DNA of 64,000 nucleotides from Vreelandella olivaria (GCA_004295565.1 AP019416.1:1798001-1862000); one strand, 5' to 3'. Counted from the stretch's first letter, positions 12,501 through 23,040 are shown. Notes: generated by a model from the letters alone, not told the origin. A program made the numbers and translations.

Positions 12501-13439
12501 GCTGGCGCTTGATCGCTTGCTTGCGTTAGCCAATGTCGAGCATGACAGTGACGCACCGATGCCAGACTCATGGATGGAGTCGGTCGAAACGCAGCGTAAG
12601 GAGCCTGTGGCCATTCCTGATTGGCTCGCCGACGTGCCTAATGGTCGACTCCGCCTAGCCGAAATTGCCATGGGGTCGCGCCGCTTCGGCCCTTTAACCG
12701 CCTACTGGAAAACCGATGGCGAGCGTTTCTCGCTGACGCCTGTTGGCTTAACTCTGGGTCAGCTCTCAGCGCGTGGCGAGCTGCACTGGGAGGGGGACGC
12801 CGTTTCCAGCCATACCCGCGCGGACATTACGATTCAGGGCGGGGATATCGGCACCGCCCTTGAGCGCCTAGACCAGCCGGTGGCCATGCGTAGCCGTAGT
12901 ACCGATGTGGCCGCTTCGCTAGACTGGCCGGGGCGCCTTGGCAGTTGGAGTTAAGCCGCTCGGATGGCACTATCAGTACCGACATTCGTGATGGCCGCTT
13001 TGTCACTCTGGAATCGGCACCTGCGCGTTTAATCGGCTTGCTCAATTTCGATAATATTTTACGTCGCCTGCGCTTGGATTTTTCCGACGTTACCGGCCGT
13101 GGCACTGCATTTGACCGTGTTAAGGGGACGGCTGATGTTACCGGTGGGCTGCTGACGCTACGCGGGCCATTGCAAATTGATGCCCCGGCCACCACCCTAA
13201 CGCTGACCGGCAGTGCCGATCTGGTGACCCGTGAACTCGACCAGCGGCTTGGCGTCACACTACCAGTAACACAAAGTTTGCCGATTGCGGCGATTGCCGT
13301 TGGCGCGCCCATCGTGGGTGGCGCACTGTTCCTTGCCGACCAGCTGTTTGGCGACGCACTGGATCGTGCCACGACACTCCATTATCGCGTGCGAGGTTCT
13401 TGGACTTCGCCGCAGGTTACTTTAGAAGGCCCCCAATGA
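9597..13439 (+). CDS. yhdP: YhdP family AsmA-like phospholipid transport protein (frame broken)
   Basis: Large inner-membrane-anchored periplasmic protein; E. coli YhdP is one of the AsmA-like proteins that carry phospholipids to the outer membrane. The span corresponds to about 1280 residues. One N-terminal membrane anchor (LLIVAWLLGSAAVLLLLMRLVI) is followed by long beta-rich sequence. At the C-terminus is the family block DNILRRLRLDFSDVTGRGTAFDRVKG and the ending VPIVGGALFLADQLFGD-like region. The frame breaks at least seven times (near 10660, 10800, 10940, 11810, 11990, 12170, 12345 and 12935). It begins 2 bases after rng and its stop overlaps tldD. Confidence 0.87.
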
Positions 13440-14884
13440 CCGCATATAAAAGTGATGTAGATACGGCTGCCGCCATTCTTTTGACCCCTGGAGGTCTCGA
13501 TTTAGAGGCCTTGGAAACGGGGCTGGGCTACGCCATGGGCGCGGGCATTGACTATGCAGACCTCTATTTCCAGCGTACCTGGCAAGAGGGCTGGGTACTG
13601 GAAGATGGCGAGGTAAAAGAGGCCAGCTACAGTATTGACGGTGGCGTCGGCGTGCGCTCACTGGCAGGTGAAAAAACCGGCTTTGCCTACTCCAACCAGA
13701 TTACCGCCGATGCGCTAATGGACACCGGCCGCACGGCGGCGGGCATCGTCCGCAGCGGCCAACGTCTGCCTGGGCAATTGGTTCGCCCGGTTTCCGCCAT
13801 GTCGCGCTATGAGGGAATCGACCCTCTGGCCGGGCTAAGCGCCGAAGACAAAGTCGCCATGTTAAAACAGGCTGACAAAGTCGCTCGTGCTGCAGACCCG
13901 AGCATCAGTCAAGTGAGTGCTTCCCTATCAGGTACCTACGAGGTGGTGCTGGTGCGGGCCAGCGATGGCACCTTGGCGGCGGATATTCGCCCGCTGGTGC
14001 GCTTTAATGTCAGCGTTATCGCGGTAAAGAATGGCCGACGTGAGCGGGGCAGTGCGGGCGGCGGCGGCCGTTACTCCATGGCTAAACTGCGCGATGACCA
14101 AGTTGCCGAGCAGTACGCTAAAGAGGCGGTGCGCCAGGCGCTGGTCAATCTGGAAGCTGTCGATGCACCCGCGGGGCAAATGCCCGTGGTGCTGGCGTCG
14201 GGGTGGCCGGGGATTCTGCTTCATGAAGCCGTCGGACACGGTCTGGAAGGGGATTTCAATCGTAAGGGCAGTTCCGCGTTTGCTGGCAAGATGGGCCAAC
14301 GCGTTGCTGCTAAAGGGGTGACCATTGTCGATGATGCAACGCTGGCGGATTGTCGTGGCTCCATGAGCGTGGATGACGAGGGCACCCCAGGGCAATACAC
14401 GCCGCTTATCGAAGACGGCATTTTGACCGGCTATATGCAGGACAAACTCAATGCCCGGCTAATGGGTATGGCGCCCACAGGCAACGCACGGCGTGAATCT
14501 TTGCGCACTTACCCATGCCGCGTATGACCAATACCGTCATGCTAGCGGGCCAGGATGAGCCTAGCGATATTATTAAAAGCGTTAAGCGCGGTATTTACGC
14601 GGTGAGCTTTGGTGGTGGGCAGGTGGATATCACCTCGGGCAAATTTGTCTTCTCCGCTAGCGAAGCCTACCTGATTGAAGATGGTAAGGTGACGGCGCCG
14701 GTGAAAGGGGCCACCTTGATTGGTAACGGGCCGGAAGCGATGCAGCGTGTCTCCATGATTGGCCACGATATGGCGCTGGATACCGGCATCGGTGTGTGTG
14801 GTAAAGAGGGCAGGGCGTGCCGGTGGTGTCGGCCAGCCCACCCTGAAATTGGATGAGCTGACCGTCGGCGGCACGCAGTCTTAA
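13436..14884 (+). CDS. tldD: Metalloprotease TldD (frame broken)
   Basis: Zinc protease subunit that works with PmbA/TldE; the E. coli pair degrades CcdA and matures microcin B17. The catalytic HEXXH motif is visible as [13 protein letters not shown] at about residues 262-266, and the [22 protein letters not shown] patch follows. Two breaks (near 14505 and 14805) split the C-terminal third; the conserved [12 protein letters not shown] and [16 protein letters not shown] follow in other frames. The ATG at 13436 overlaps the yhdP stop (ATGA). Repaired length is about 483 residues. The partner pmbA lies 650 bases downstream, across darP. Confidence 0.94.
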
Positions 14885-15414
14885 TGAGCCGCCTTTAAAG
14901 AGAGCGTTTCGCGCAGGTGCTTGAATAGCTTGCGCGAGCTGGTGGGTGGTTTGCCCTGCTCGCGTTCCCGCTGGGCGTTGCGAATCAATTGACGCAGGGT
15001 TTGGCGGTCGGCATCGGGGTGCTCCGCCATAAACAGGTCGACAGCAGGATCGCCCTCATCAATTAAGCGTTCCCGCCATTTTTCCAGGCGATGAAACGCG
15101 TGGTCGCGCTGCTCCTGTTCCTGATCGATGGAATCGAACACGGCTTGAATGGCGGTGAGATCCTCTTTACGGATTAACTTGCCGACATACTGCATATGGC
15201 GGCGGCGACCTTCGTGGGAGCGAATGCGCGAGGTTTCCTCGATAGCGCGCAGCATATCGTCAGAGAGGGGGAAGCGGGCGCGTTCCGCCGGTCGCATGGC
15301 GATTAAGGTTTCCCCAAGTGCCTGTAAGGCATGCATTTCGCGTTTGAGTTGCGACTTGCTAGGGCGTTCTTCCTGCTCTTCTGTTTCTACGGGATCGGGA
15401 CGTTGCTTACGCAT
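14881..15414 (-). CDS. darP: DUF615 ribosome-associated protein YjgA/DarP
   Basis: Small highly charged protein that associates with 50S ribosomal precursors in E. coli. 177 residues from the ATG at 15414 (MRKQRPDPVETEEQEE). Family features seen: an acidic N-terminus, the SKSQLKREMHALQALGE motif, then SHEGRRRHMQYVGKLIRKED. An in-frame ATG at 15447 lies inside the probable -10 box, so the downstream start is preferred. Its stop overlaps the tldD stop by 4 bases in convergent orientation. No frame break. Confidence 0.9.
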   Translation of the reverse strand: MRKQRPDPVETEEQEERPSKSQLKREMHALQALGETLIAMRPAERARFPLSDDMLRAIEETSRIRSHEGRRRHMQYVGKLIRKEDLTAIQAVFDSIDQEQEQRDHAFHRLEKWRERLIDEGDPAVDLFMAEHPDADRQTLRQLIRNAQREREQGKPPTSSRKLFKHLRETLSLKAAH

Positions 15415-15445
15415 AGTGTGACTCACAGACAAGATTCGTGGCGGC

Positions 15446-15451
15446 ATTATA
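15446..15451 (-). promoter_or_regulatory. Extended -10 promoter for darP
   Basis: On the minus strand the sequence reads TGGTATAAT, a perfect sigma-70 -10 hexamer with an extended TG. The -35 region 17 bases upstream (ATCAAT) is weak, as is usual for extended -10 promoters. A start about 7 bases downstream gives a leader of some 20-25 bases before the ATG at 15414. The hexamer overlaps the upstream in-frame ATG. Confidence 0.55.
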
Positions 15452-15536
15452 CCAGCTGCGAGTACAACATTGATTCACCGAAGAGACTCTCTTGAAAGAC
15501 ATTCAGTTGAGAGACATTCGGTTGAAAAAGAGCCAT

Positions 15537-16876
15537 ATGGCACAGGCATTTGATGCATCCGCGCAGCAGTCGCTTTTGACCGCGCGCGCCGAAGAGGCGC
15601 TAGCACTGGCGAAGCGCTTGGGCGCTGATGCTGCCGAAGTGGGTGCAAGCGTTGACCAGGGCATCGGCATCAGCGTGCGCCTTGGCGAAGTTGAAACGGT
15701 TGAGTTATCCCGCGACCAGGGCATAGCCGTCACGCTTTACGTGGGACAGCGTAAAGGCAGCGCTTCTTCCACCGATGCCAGTAGTGCTTCGATTCAGGCA
15801 GCCGTAGAGAAAGCGCTCTCGATTGCCCGCTATACCGGCGAAGACAAGGCCGCAGGGCTGGCCGATGCCGCGCTGATGGCTACCGAGCTGCCCGATCTTA
15901 AAGTGCACTACCCCTGGGCGCTCACTACGGACGAGGCGATCGAGCTGGCGCTTGCCTGCGAGCAGGCGGGGCGTGACGTAGAAGGTATCTCACAGTCAGA
16001 TGGCGCGTCTCTCTCCAGTGGCGAAGGGGTGCGCGTTTATGCCAATAGCCACGGCTTTTAGGTACCCAAAAGGGCAGTAGCCACTCGCTTTCGTGCATGC
16101 TGATAGCTCAAGACACCAGCGGTATGCAGCGCGACTACGACTATACTTCTGCCCGCGACCCCAAGGCGCTGCGTGACCCCGCGGAGGTAGGGCGCGAAGC
16201 CGCAGTTCGCACGCTGCGCAGGCTTGGCGCTAAACGCCCACCCACGGGCACCTTCCCGGTGCTGTTTGACCCCTCGCTGGCCAGCGGGTTAATCGGTCAC
16301 CTTCTCAGTGGATTGGCCGGTGGTGCGCTCTACCGCCAGGCCTCGTTTTTGTGTGACCGGCTCGGCACACCGCTGTTTCCCGACTGGTTTAGCCTAGAAG
16401 AGCGACCGATGGAAATTGGCGCCATGGCCAGTTCGCCGTTTGATGGTGAGGGCGTGCAAACGCGTAATAATCGCTTTATCGACCAGGGACGCATTGCCAG
16501 CTATATGCTCTCTTCCTACAGTGCTCGTCGCCTTGGCATGCATACCACCGGCAATGCCGGAGGGGCGCGTAATGTGCGTTTAGCGGCGCCACTGCAATCA
16601 CGCGACAGTCTGCTGCAGGAGATGGGGCGGGGGATTTGGGTGACTGAGTTGATGGGCCAAGGTGTCAACGGCGTCACCGGCGATTACTCACGCGGTGCCG
16701 CAGGCTTTTGGGTCGAAAACGGCAAGGTGCAGTACCCCGTTGAAGAGTTCACCATTGCCAGTAACCTGGAGCGGATGTTCACTGGCCTCGTCGGTATTGG
16801 TGATGACACCGATACCCGCGGCAGTGTTCACACGGGTAGCTGGTTGATTGATGCCATGACCGTGGCGGGTGACTAG
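15537..16876 (+). CDS. pmbA: Metalloprotease PmbA/TldE (frame broken)
   Basis: Partner of TldD in the heteromeric metalloprotease. N-terminal half: LARAEEAL-type helix, GADAAEVGASVDQGIGISVRLGEVETVE. C-terminal half: PVLFDPSLASGLIGHLLSGLAGGALYRQASFL and the glycine-rich NAGGARNVRLA and GVNGVTGDYSRGAAGFWVENG blocks. The frame breaks near 16058, where one T is missing after ANSHGF; GTQKGSSHSLSCML continues. ATG at 15537 is preferred over an upstream TTG at 15492 because MAQAFD begins the recognisable domain. About 447 residues. Confidence 0.94.
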
Positions 16877-17162
16877 CAAGCACAAGCGACGGCTACTGAT
16901 CCTCCCTCAAAGCGGGCGTCGAACAGCGCTTGAATCGCTTCAAGCGCCTGTTCGGCATCATCGCCTTCGGCATTGATCTTCAGCTCGGTACCGCAAGGGG
17001 CTGCCAGCATCAGCAACGACATGATGTTGGCGGCGTCCGCGACCTGATTCTGCTTGTAAACATGTATTTTAGCCGAAAACTGTTGGCCGCATTTGACCAG
17101 TTTGTCGCCGCGCGAGCGTGTAGCCCGCGTTGATTGGTGAGTGTGAGTGTTCGTTCTGGCAC
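16873..17162 (-). CDS. ptsO: Nitrogen PTS phosphocarrier NPr (frame broken)
   Basis: HPr-like carrier of the nitrogen PTS, passing phosphate from PtsP to PtsN. GTG at 17162 gives MPERTLTLTNQRGLHARAATKLV, with the phosphorylated histidine in RGLHARAA at about residue 15. The body (QVADAANIMSLLMLAAPCGTEL) and the tail EQALEAIQALFDARF match the HPr fold. The frame breaks near 17098, at ACAAACTGG, with one base missing. The span is one base short of 97 codons. Convergent with pmbA, overlapping its stop; last gene of the rpoN-linked minus-strand cluster. Confidence 0.9.
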
Positions 17163-17207
17163 CCTGGTTCCTTTTCGCCGAGTGGTGTCATTAATGGATA
17201 GACGCGT

Positions 17208-18140
17208 TTAAGAGGTCTCTGGCCGTTCGTTAGTTGGAGTAGAGCTGATAAGGGTGGCGGCTGACTGCTTGCTTAAGGTGAAGTGTAACCCCAGCTCGCG
17301 GTGGCGAAGTTGAACTTCGCCCATGCAGGGAGCCAATTTTTCCGCTAACTTCTCGACCATATAAACCGAACGGTGCTGGCCACCGGTGCAGCCAATCGCG
17401 ATGGTCATGTAGCTACGCTGGCTATTTTGGTAAGCGGGTAGCCAACGCTCAAGCCAGCCCAGAATGTCATTGCTCATGGCGTCAACGATCGGGTAGCTGC
17501 TTAGAAAAGCCACAATGTCAGCGTCGCGACCTGTGAACTGGCGCAGCGTCGGATCCCAATAAGGGTTCGGCAGGCAGCGCACATCGAAAACCAAGTCAGC
17601 GTCTAACGGCACGCCGCGTTTGTAACCAAACGACTCAAGCGTCAGCGTAAGCTTATCGCTCCGCTGATGCGCGACCTGGTCGGTAATGCGACGGCGTAAA
17701 TCGTGTACCGATAGCCGAGAGGTATCGATCAACAGATCGGCCAGATCGCGAATATCCTCCAGCGTCTCCTCTTCTTTGTTGATCGCCTCTTCCAGCGTCA
17801 TCTCACTATCCCGGGTTAGCGGATGGCGTCGCCGAGTCGCGGAGTAGCGCTCAAGCAGTATGCGCGCATCGGTGGTCAGGTAGATAACCTGGAAGTCGAT
17901 TTTACGCTGGCGTAGCTCTTCCAACAAAGCGGGCAGGCGTTCTAGCGCGCCTGGCAAATTACGCGCATCAATGCTGACCGCCAAATGGGTGCGGTCACCC
18001 TGGTCGCGTATTTCGTCAACCAGCGATCCCAGCAGCATGGCGGGAAGGTTATCAATCGCGTAGTAGCCAAGATCTTCCAGCGCCTGTAGAGCGATAGATT
18101 TACCTGACCCGGAGCGGCCGCTAATGATCACCAGTTGCAT
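17208..18140 (-). CDS. rapZ: RNase adapter protein RapZ
   Basis: In E. coli RapZ binds the GlmZ small RNA and presents it to RNase E, controlling amino-sugar synthesis. 310 residues from the ATG at 18140; the upstream AGAGAGACT could pair as a ribosome site. Walker A GRSGSGKS lies at residues 8-15, and the C-terminal RNA-binding domain carries VRCLPNPYWDP and IGCTGGQHRSVYMVEKL. No frame break. It lies 45 bases after ptsO and 90 after ptsN in the conserved rpoN-hpf-ptsN-rapZ-ptsO order. Confidence 0.95.
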   Translation of the reverse strand: MQLVIISGRSGSGKSIALQALEDLGYYAIDNLPAMLLGSLVDEIRDQGDRTHLAVSIDARNLPGALERLPALLEELRQRKIDFQVIYLTTDARILLERYSATRRRHPLTRDSEMTLEEAINKEEETLEDIRDLADLLIDTSRLSVHDLRRRITDQVAHQRSDKLTLTLESFGYKRGVPLDADLVFDVRCLPNPYWDPTLRQFTGRDADIVAFLSSYPIVDAMSNDILGWLERWLPAYQNSQRSYMTIAIGCTGGQHRSVYMVEKLAEKLAPCMGEVQLRHRELGLHFTLSKQSAATLISSTPTNERPETS

Positions 18141-18229
18141 AGAGTCTCTCTTTGCCTTGGTCAAGCTGCGTTGAGGGGGGAGCGAAACATAAACCTGCCC
18201 TGACAAGCTTAAACAGGTTTTAAGGCCGG

Positions 18230-18697
18230 TTAGGCGGCTGATTGCTCACGGATTTTGGCAGTGATGAGCTCAAGTAATTCGCGCTGACTGGCTGCTTTAC
18301 GCAGTTGCTGCCGTGTATCCGCATCATTCATGATGGTCGCGACTTGGCCGAGCAATGAAAGGTGCGTGTCATCCGCTTCTTCGGGTACCAGCAGGACAAA
18401 CACCAGGTCTACCGGGTCGCCGTCGATAGCGTCAAAATCAATCGCTTCTGACAGTTTTAAAAAACCAGCGATAGGGGCTGTGCAGTGGGGCTACGCGCAT
18501 GAGGGATAGCCACACCGTTACCAATACCCGTACTGCCTAAGCGCTCACGGCCGATTAAACGGCTAAACACTTCTTGGCTGTCCAGGCTGGGTATATTTTG
18601 GGCAATAAAGGTGCTGTAAAACTCCAGCACCCTTTTTTGCTGCCCCCGGGTACGTCAAACAGAACGCGCTCCGGGGGGAGTATGGTTTCAACGTCAT
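18230..18697 (-). CDS. ptsN: Nitrogen regulatory PTS EIIA protein PtsN (frame broken)
   Basis: Terminal phosphate acceptor of the nitrogen PTS, with regulatory effects on potassium transport and other targets. It is split into short pieces by about three breaks (near 18685, 18635 and 18480). Put together they read LPPERVLFDVPGGSKKRVLEF, then FSRLIGRERLGSTGIGNGVAIPHAR with the phosphorylated histidine, then EAIDFDAIDGDPVDLVFVLLVPEEADDTHL and IMNDADTRQQLRKA. The only ATG near the start is at 18697, 5 bases after the hpf stop. About 156 residues. Confidence 0.88.
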
Positions 18698-18701
18698 TGA
18701 A

Positions 18702-19010
18702 TTAACGCACGCCTGCGCCTTGGGCGCGAGCTTGTGCTTTTTCCTTGTGTTTAACGAGTTGACGGTCGATTTTGTCCGCTAGGGCGTCGATAGCGGCGTA
18801 CATATCACTGTCCATGGCTTCTGCATGTAAATCCGCGCCTGCGGCGTGCAGCGTACAGGCGGCCTGCTGGCGCTCTTTCTCCACTGATAAGGTGACTTGC
18901 ACCGTGGTTATATTGTCGTAGTGGCGCTCTACACGCTCAAGTTTTTCGTTGACATAGTCACGCAAGGCGTCAGTCAGTTCTACGTGATGACCAGTGATAT
19001 TAACTTGCAT
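18702..19010 (-). CDS. hpf: Short ribosome hibernation promoting factor HPF
   Basis: Binds the decoding centre of the 30S subunit and promotes 100S ribosome dimers in stationary phase. 102 residues from the ATG at 19010 (MQVNITGHHVELTDALRDYV), the short-form HPF length. AAGGAG lies 8 bases upstream. The conserved helix DSDMYAAIDALADKIDRQLVKHKEK is present. A longer in-frame extension to 19100 has no ribosome site and lies between rpoN and hpf. Intact frame. Confidence 0.95.
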   Translation of the reverse strand: MQVNITGHHVELTDALRDYVNEKLERVERHYDNITTVQVTLSVEKERQQAACTLHAAGADLHAEAMDSDMYAAIDALADKIDRQLVKHKEKAQARAQGAGVR

Positions 19011-19106
19011 TGACGTACTCCTTATCCATCGGACTGTACTTCGATTGTAACCCTTTTGCCGCGTTGCAAAGCCCTTGTCGAGAGTTTCCTTAAACGGCAT
19101 CAGGGT

Positions 19107-20513
19107 CTAGCGTAAACGGCGTCGTTCGCTGGAGGAGGGGATGCCCATGGCTTCACGGTATTTAGCTACCGTGCGACGCGCCACCTGCACCCCCCTTCGC
19201 CTAATAGCGTGACTAAACGGCTGTCAGAAAGCGGTTTGCCAGGAGGCTCCTCTTGAATGAGTTTTTGAGTCGCGCGCGGATGGCGGTACTGGAGTGGCTG
19301 TCGCCATCCTGACTGCTCACTTGGCTGGAGAAAAAGTACTTGAGCTCGAATACGCCGCGTGGGGTATGAATATATTTCTGCGTCGTTACCCGTGAGATAG
19401 TCGATTCGTGCATCTCAACGGCTTCAGCGATATCAGCCAGTATTAATGGCTTCATGGCTTCCTCGCCGTGCTCTAAAAAGCCAATCTGGCGGGTGATGAT
19501 TTCGCGACCCACCCGCAGCAAGGTGTCGTTACGGCTGGAGAGACTCTTGATCAGCCAGCGCGCTTCCTGTAAGTGCTCTTTGAGAAACTGGTTGTCATCG
19601 CTTTTGTCCGCACGCTTAATCAGGCTGGCGTAGTCGGGCTGAATACGCAGCCGGGGCAGGGCCTCAGGGTTGAGTTCTAAGTGCCAGCCTTCGTTATCGT
19701 GGCGGACGACTAAGTCAGGGGTCACATAGCTGTCGTCGGTGTCGCCGTAGGCGCTGCCTGGGCGAGGATCCAGGCTGCGAATCAGTAGAATGACATCGGC
19801 CAACTGTTCGTCGTCAAGCCCTAGACGGCGTTTCAGCAGCCGCATGTCATCCTTGCCGAGCGCTTCAAGAAACTGACGCACCAGGCGGCGGGCGGGTACC
19901 AGCAGCGGCGTATCGTCGGGAAGGGCGGCTAGCTGCAGCATCAGGCATTCACGCAAATCGCGGGCAAATATGCCGGTCGGCTCAAACTGCTGTAGCTTAA
20001 GCAGTGTGGTTTCCACTTCCCGCTGACTAAGCCCATCAATACCCTGGGCTCGTAGGCCTTCACGGATATCATTAAGCGGCTGAGTCAGGTAGCCGTTAGC
20101 ATCTAGTGCGTCGATTAAACTCTCCGCGACAAGCTGCTCGCGGGCGCTAAAATCGGTCATGGCAAGCTGCCACAGCAGGTGCCCATGTAGGCTCTGCCCG
20201 GCCGCCTGACGCTCGAAATCGGGGCCTTCGCTGCTGCTGCCCCCCTGGCTACCCATATCTTGATAGGTATCGGACCGTCGCTATCTACCGAGAGCTCCGT
20301 AGGGATGCTCTCTGACCACTCTTCTTCCTTAGGCTCGCTGACAGCCTGCTCACTAAATTCATCCTCCTGCTCCAGCATGGGATTGGCATCAAGAGCCTGC
20401 TGAATTTCTTGACGAAGATCCAGCGTCGAGAGTTGCAACAGCGCAATCGCTTGTTGCAACTGGGGCGTCATGGTCAGCTGTGTGCCGATACGCAGTTGGA
20501 GAGAAGCTTTCAT
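19107..20513 (-). CDS. rpoN: RNA polymerase sigma-54 factor RpoN (frame broken)
   Basis: Alternative sigma factor for GG/GC (-24/-12) promoters and bacterial enhancer-binding proteins. Region [34 protein letters not shown]. The acidic region II and core-binding domain follow. The helix-turn-helix region shows [29 protein letters not shown]. The C-terminal RpoN box reads [10 protein letters not shown], close to the consensus [10 protein letters not shown]. Breaks lie near 20255, 19240 and 19195. ATG at 20513 is preferred to one two codons upstream because the family starts MKASLQL. Repaired length is about 470 residues. Confidence 0.95.
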
Positions 20514-20662
20514 GACCATCTGAGAACCACTCGTTAATCAGAATGCTCCACACTAGTGCGAGTGAGTGCCAGGTGCAAGTGCAATAAGCATGCCATTGGT
20601 AGTAAAGTCGTTGTAAGGCGCTATTTAGGGGTGAAAAAATACCCTTAGAAGAGAAAATAAGT

Positions 20663-21412
20663 TTAGAGGCGAAAATCAGCGCCCAAATAAACATCCCTTA
20701 CTTTCTGGTTGGTAAGAATGGAGGCTGGCGAGCCGCTGGCAATGATTTGCCCATCACCGACGATATACGCAATATCGCAAATATCCAGGGTTTCACGCAC
20801 ATTGTGGTCGGTGATCAGTACACCGATATGGCGCTGCTTCAGCGCACGGATGATGGTTTTAATCTCGCCTACCGAAATAGGGTCGACGCCGGCAAAGGGC
20901 TCATCCAGTAAAATAAAGGCAGGATCCGTGGCCAGCGAGCGGGCAATTTCGACTCGCCTGCGCTCACCGCCTGAAAGGCTCATGCCGAGATTGTCGCGAA
21001 TATGAGTGATATGAAAGTCTTCGAGCAGCGCTTCCAGGCGCTGTTCCCGCTCGCTGCGATTAAGCTCTTTGCGGGTTTCGAGGATTGCCATAATATTATC
21101 GGCAACTGAAAGTTTGCGGAAAATAGACGCCTCTTGAGGGAGGTAGCCGATGCCCGCCGTGGCACGCTCGTGCATGGGGGCGCGGGTTAAGTCCCTGTCG
21201 TCGATGCCCACTTTGCCAGCGTCGGATTTTACCAGCCCAACAATCATATAGAACGAGGTGGTTTTGCCTGCACCATTTGGGCCCAGGAGGCCCACAATGC
21301 TGCCTTGGCAGATCTCTAGGTTGATATCTTTAACCACCCGACGGCGTTTGTAGCTTTTGGCCAGGTGGTGGGCATAAAGGGTTTTGATCGGCGCAGTATC
21401 AGCAGTGGCCAC
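20663..21412 (-). CDS. lptB: LPS export ABC transporter ATPase LptB
   Basis: Cytoplasmic ATPase of LptB2FG, which drives LPS out of the inner membrane. 249 residues, intact. Walker [14 protein letters not shown] is at about 43-55, the Q-loop at [14 protein letters not shown], the signature [16 protein letters not shown], Walker [16 protein letters not shown] and the switch histidine in [10 protein letters not shown]. Ends in the LptB-typical [12 protein letters not shown]. Lies 11 bases after lptA; rpoN follows after a 149-base gap. Confidence 0.97.
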   Translation of the reverse strand: MATADTAPIKTLYAHHLAKSYKRRRVVKDINLEICQGSIVGLLGPNGAGKTTSFYMIVGLVKSDAGKVGIDDRDLTRAPMHERATAGIGYLPQEASIFRKLSVADNIMAILETRKELNRSEREQRLEALLEDFHITHIRDNLGMSLSGGERRRVEIARSLATDPAFILLDEPFAGVDPISVGEIKTIIRALKQRHIGVLITDHNVRETLDICDIAYIVGDGQIIASGSPASILTNQKVRDVYLGADFRL

Positions 21413-21423
21413 AGCTTGGCTCC

Positions 21424-21917
21424 CTATTGTTCAGGCTGAAGGGTCATTCGAATGCGCTGGGGCTCGCTGCCGTCAACGTCAGAGCGTGCTTGAATCACTT
21501 CGCGGTCAATAAAATACTCAAGGCGCCCACCGCTGAACGTGTCCTCTTGTTGGGTCAGTTCGGCTTGATCAATCAACTCGACGCGGCGTTCCGCAACGTG
21601 ATAAATGATCCGCCGTGCCCAACCTTCGGTGGGGCCCTCCTGCCCTTCACCCTGATGGCGCAGATAGGCGCGCTCACCGGTGGCTGTCGCTGTCGAGAGT
21701 TCACCTGCCTCGTTGCGCTTGACCTCTACCCGCTCGCCCCGCAGCTGCATTTCGCCCTGGCGAATGTCCACGTCTCCACTATAAACGGCGGTACCCGCCC
21801 GTTGGTCGAGATCCAAACGGTCGGCCTCCACTTCAATAGGCGCCTGCTGTGAGGTCTGGGCCAGCGTTGTTAGCGGCATCGCGAGCGCAAAAGGGCGGTG
21901 TAAATAAGTGCTTTCAT
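21424..21917 (-). CDS. lptA: Periplasmic LPS-binding protein LptA (frame broken)
   Basis: Forms the periplasmic bridge that carries LPS to LptDE. Start ATG at 21917 ([10 protein letters not shown]) follows GAGAGGAG. One base is missing near 21900 in CTTTTGCG, which throws the signal peptide out of frame; the other frame continues [40 protein letters not shown], a typical OstA domain start. The body has [20 protein letters not shown] and the tail [19 protein letters not shown]. As given, the sequence reads as an LptC-LptA fusion; see the finding. About 165 residues. Confidence 0.92.
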
Positions 21918-22497
21918 GGCGACTCCTCTCTAGATTGCTTGGCCGGGGGTGTGTGCCGCGTACATTATCCGTGAGGCGAACCCGACTATCGTTAAGCCAC
22001 ACGTCCATACGTGAAGCACTCATTTGCTGGGGCGGTTGCTGCAATATGACCGGTGTATCACTCCAGGCATGCTGAGTGACTCCATCATAATGCAATAGCT
22101 CGGTATCTAGCTGCCAACCTTCATCCGGTGCTATCAAACGTGCCGACCCTGACAGCAGCAGCGACTGGGTGGCGGTGTTGAGTGTGCCTACATCCGCACT
22201 AGCCAGCCACTGACGATCCTCATTGTCGTAAAGCAGCGCTTCGGGCTCTTCTGCCCAGGTTTCGCTTTGCTGAGGCGTATGGATAAGGCGCGGCGTTTTT
22301 AGCGACTGCAAAACGTTGCCATTATCACCGAATAGTGTGATTTCAGCATTTTCCAGTACGTGGCCTGGCTCTTGAGCCTGCGCTTCTGGATCGATACTGG
22401 TGTCTTGAGGCCCGCGGGGGTCAAGCCATACCAGTAGAGCCCCCAGCGATATGACCAGCCCGGCTAACCAGATACGTACTTTAAAGCGTTTAACCAT
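21914..22497 (-). CDS. lptC: LPS export protein LptC (3' frame broken)
   Basis: Single-span inner-membrane protein that receives LPS from LptB2FG and hands it to LptA. N-terminal membrane anchor VRIWLAGLVISLGALLVWL, then a beta-jellyroll domain (LENAEITLFGDNGNVLQSLKTPRLIH and WLASADVGTLNTATQSLLLSGSARL), ending DNVRGTHP. One C missing from the CCCCC run near 21960 would let the gene end [13 protein letters not shown] with its TGA overlapping the lptA ATG. Its ATG directly follows the kdsC stop codon. About 195 residues. Confidence 0.9.
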
Positions 22498-23040
22498 TTA
22501 CGTGCGGCCGTGGAGGTAAGTGTCGAGCACCGCGCCCCAGTGCCCTTGAGATTCAAGCAGGGTATCGCAGATTTCGCGCACGGCACCGTGGCCACCCAGA
22601 CGCTCTGTGGTCCAGTCGGCGTGAGTATGCATATAGTCCGGTGCATTAGGGACGGTAATGCCAACGCCGCAACGCTTAATTGCCGCCAGGTCGGGTAGGT
22701 CGTCGCCGCAATAAGCCACCTGTTCCAGCTCGATATCGAGGCGCTGACAGAGCCCACGCAGGGTGGCCAGCTTATCTTCACAGCCCTGATGAACATGATC
22801 GATGCCCAGTGCGGCGGCGCGCTGGCTCACCATGGGGGAGTCGCGGCCGGTAATCAACGCGACATGTACGCCCACGCGTTTGAGCAGTTTTAGCCCATGA
22901 CCATCCTGGGTATGGAATGCTTTGATTTCGATTCCATCGGCCTGAAAGTAGAGACGGCCATCAGTGAGAACGCCGTCAACATCCAGCGCCAAAAGGCGTA
23001 CACGGCGGAGACGATCAAGTAGCGCAGCAGGTAGGGACAT
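22498..23040 (-). CDS. kdsC: 3-deoxy-D-manno-octulosonate 8-phosphate phosphatase
   Basis: Removes phosphate from Kdo-8-phosphate to give Kdo for the LPS inner core. 180 residues, intact; a C-terminal-capless HAD enzyme that works as a tetramer. HAD motif I is DVDGVLTDG at residues 20-28, motif II ITGRDS and motif IV CGDDLPDLAAIKRCG. It sits between kdsD and lptC, the conserved LPS cluster; the stop codon directly abuts the lptC ATG. Confidence 0.96.
   Translation of the reverse strand: MSLPAALLDRLRRVRLLALDVDGVLTDGRLYFQADGIEIKAFHTQDGHGLKLLKRVGVHVALITGRDSPMVSQRAAALGIDHVHQGCEDKLATLRGLCQRLDIELEQVAYCGDDLPDLAAIKRCGVGITVPNAPDYMHTHADWTTERLGGHGAVREICDTLLESQGHWGAVLDTYLHGRT

Noticed and set aside
20557-20571. 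Sigma-54-like site upstream of rpoN (minus strand TGGCACTCACTCGCA)
   Set aside because: The GG-to-GC spacing is one base short and the -12 TTGC is CTCGC. A base loss could explain this, but I cannot claim a sigma-54 promoter on it.
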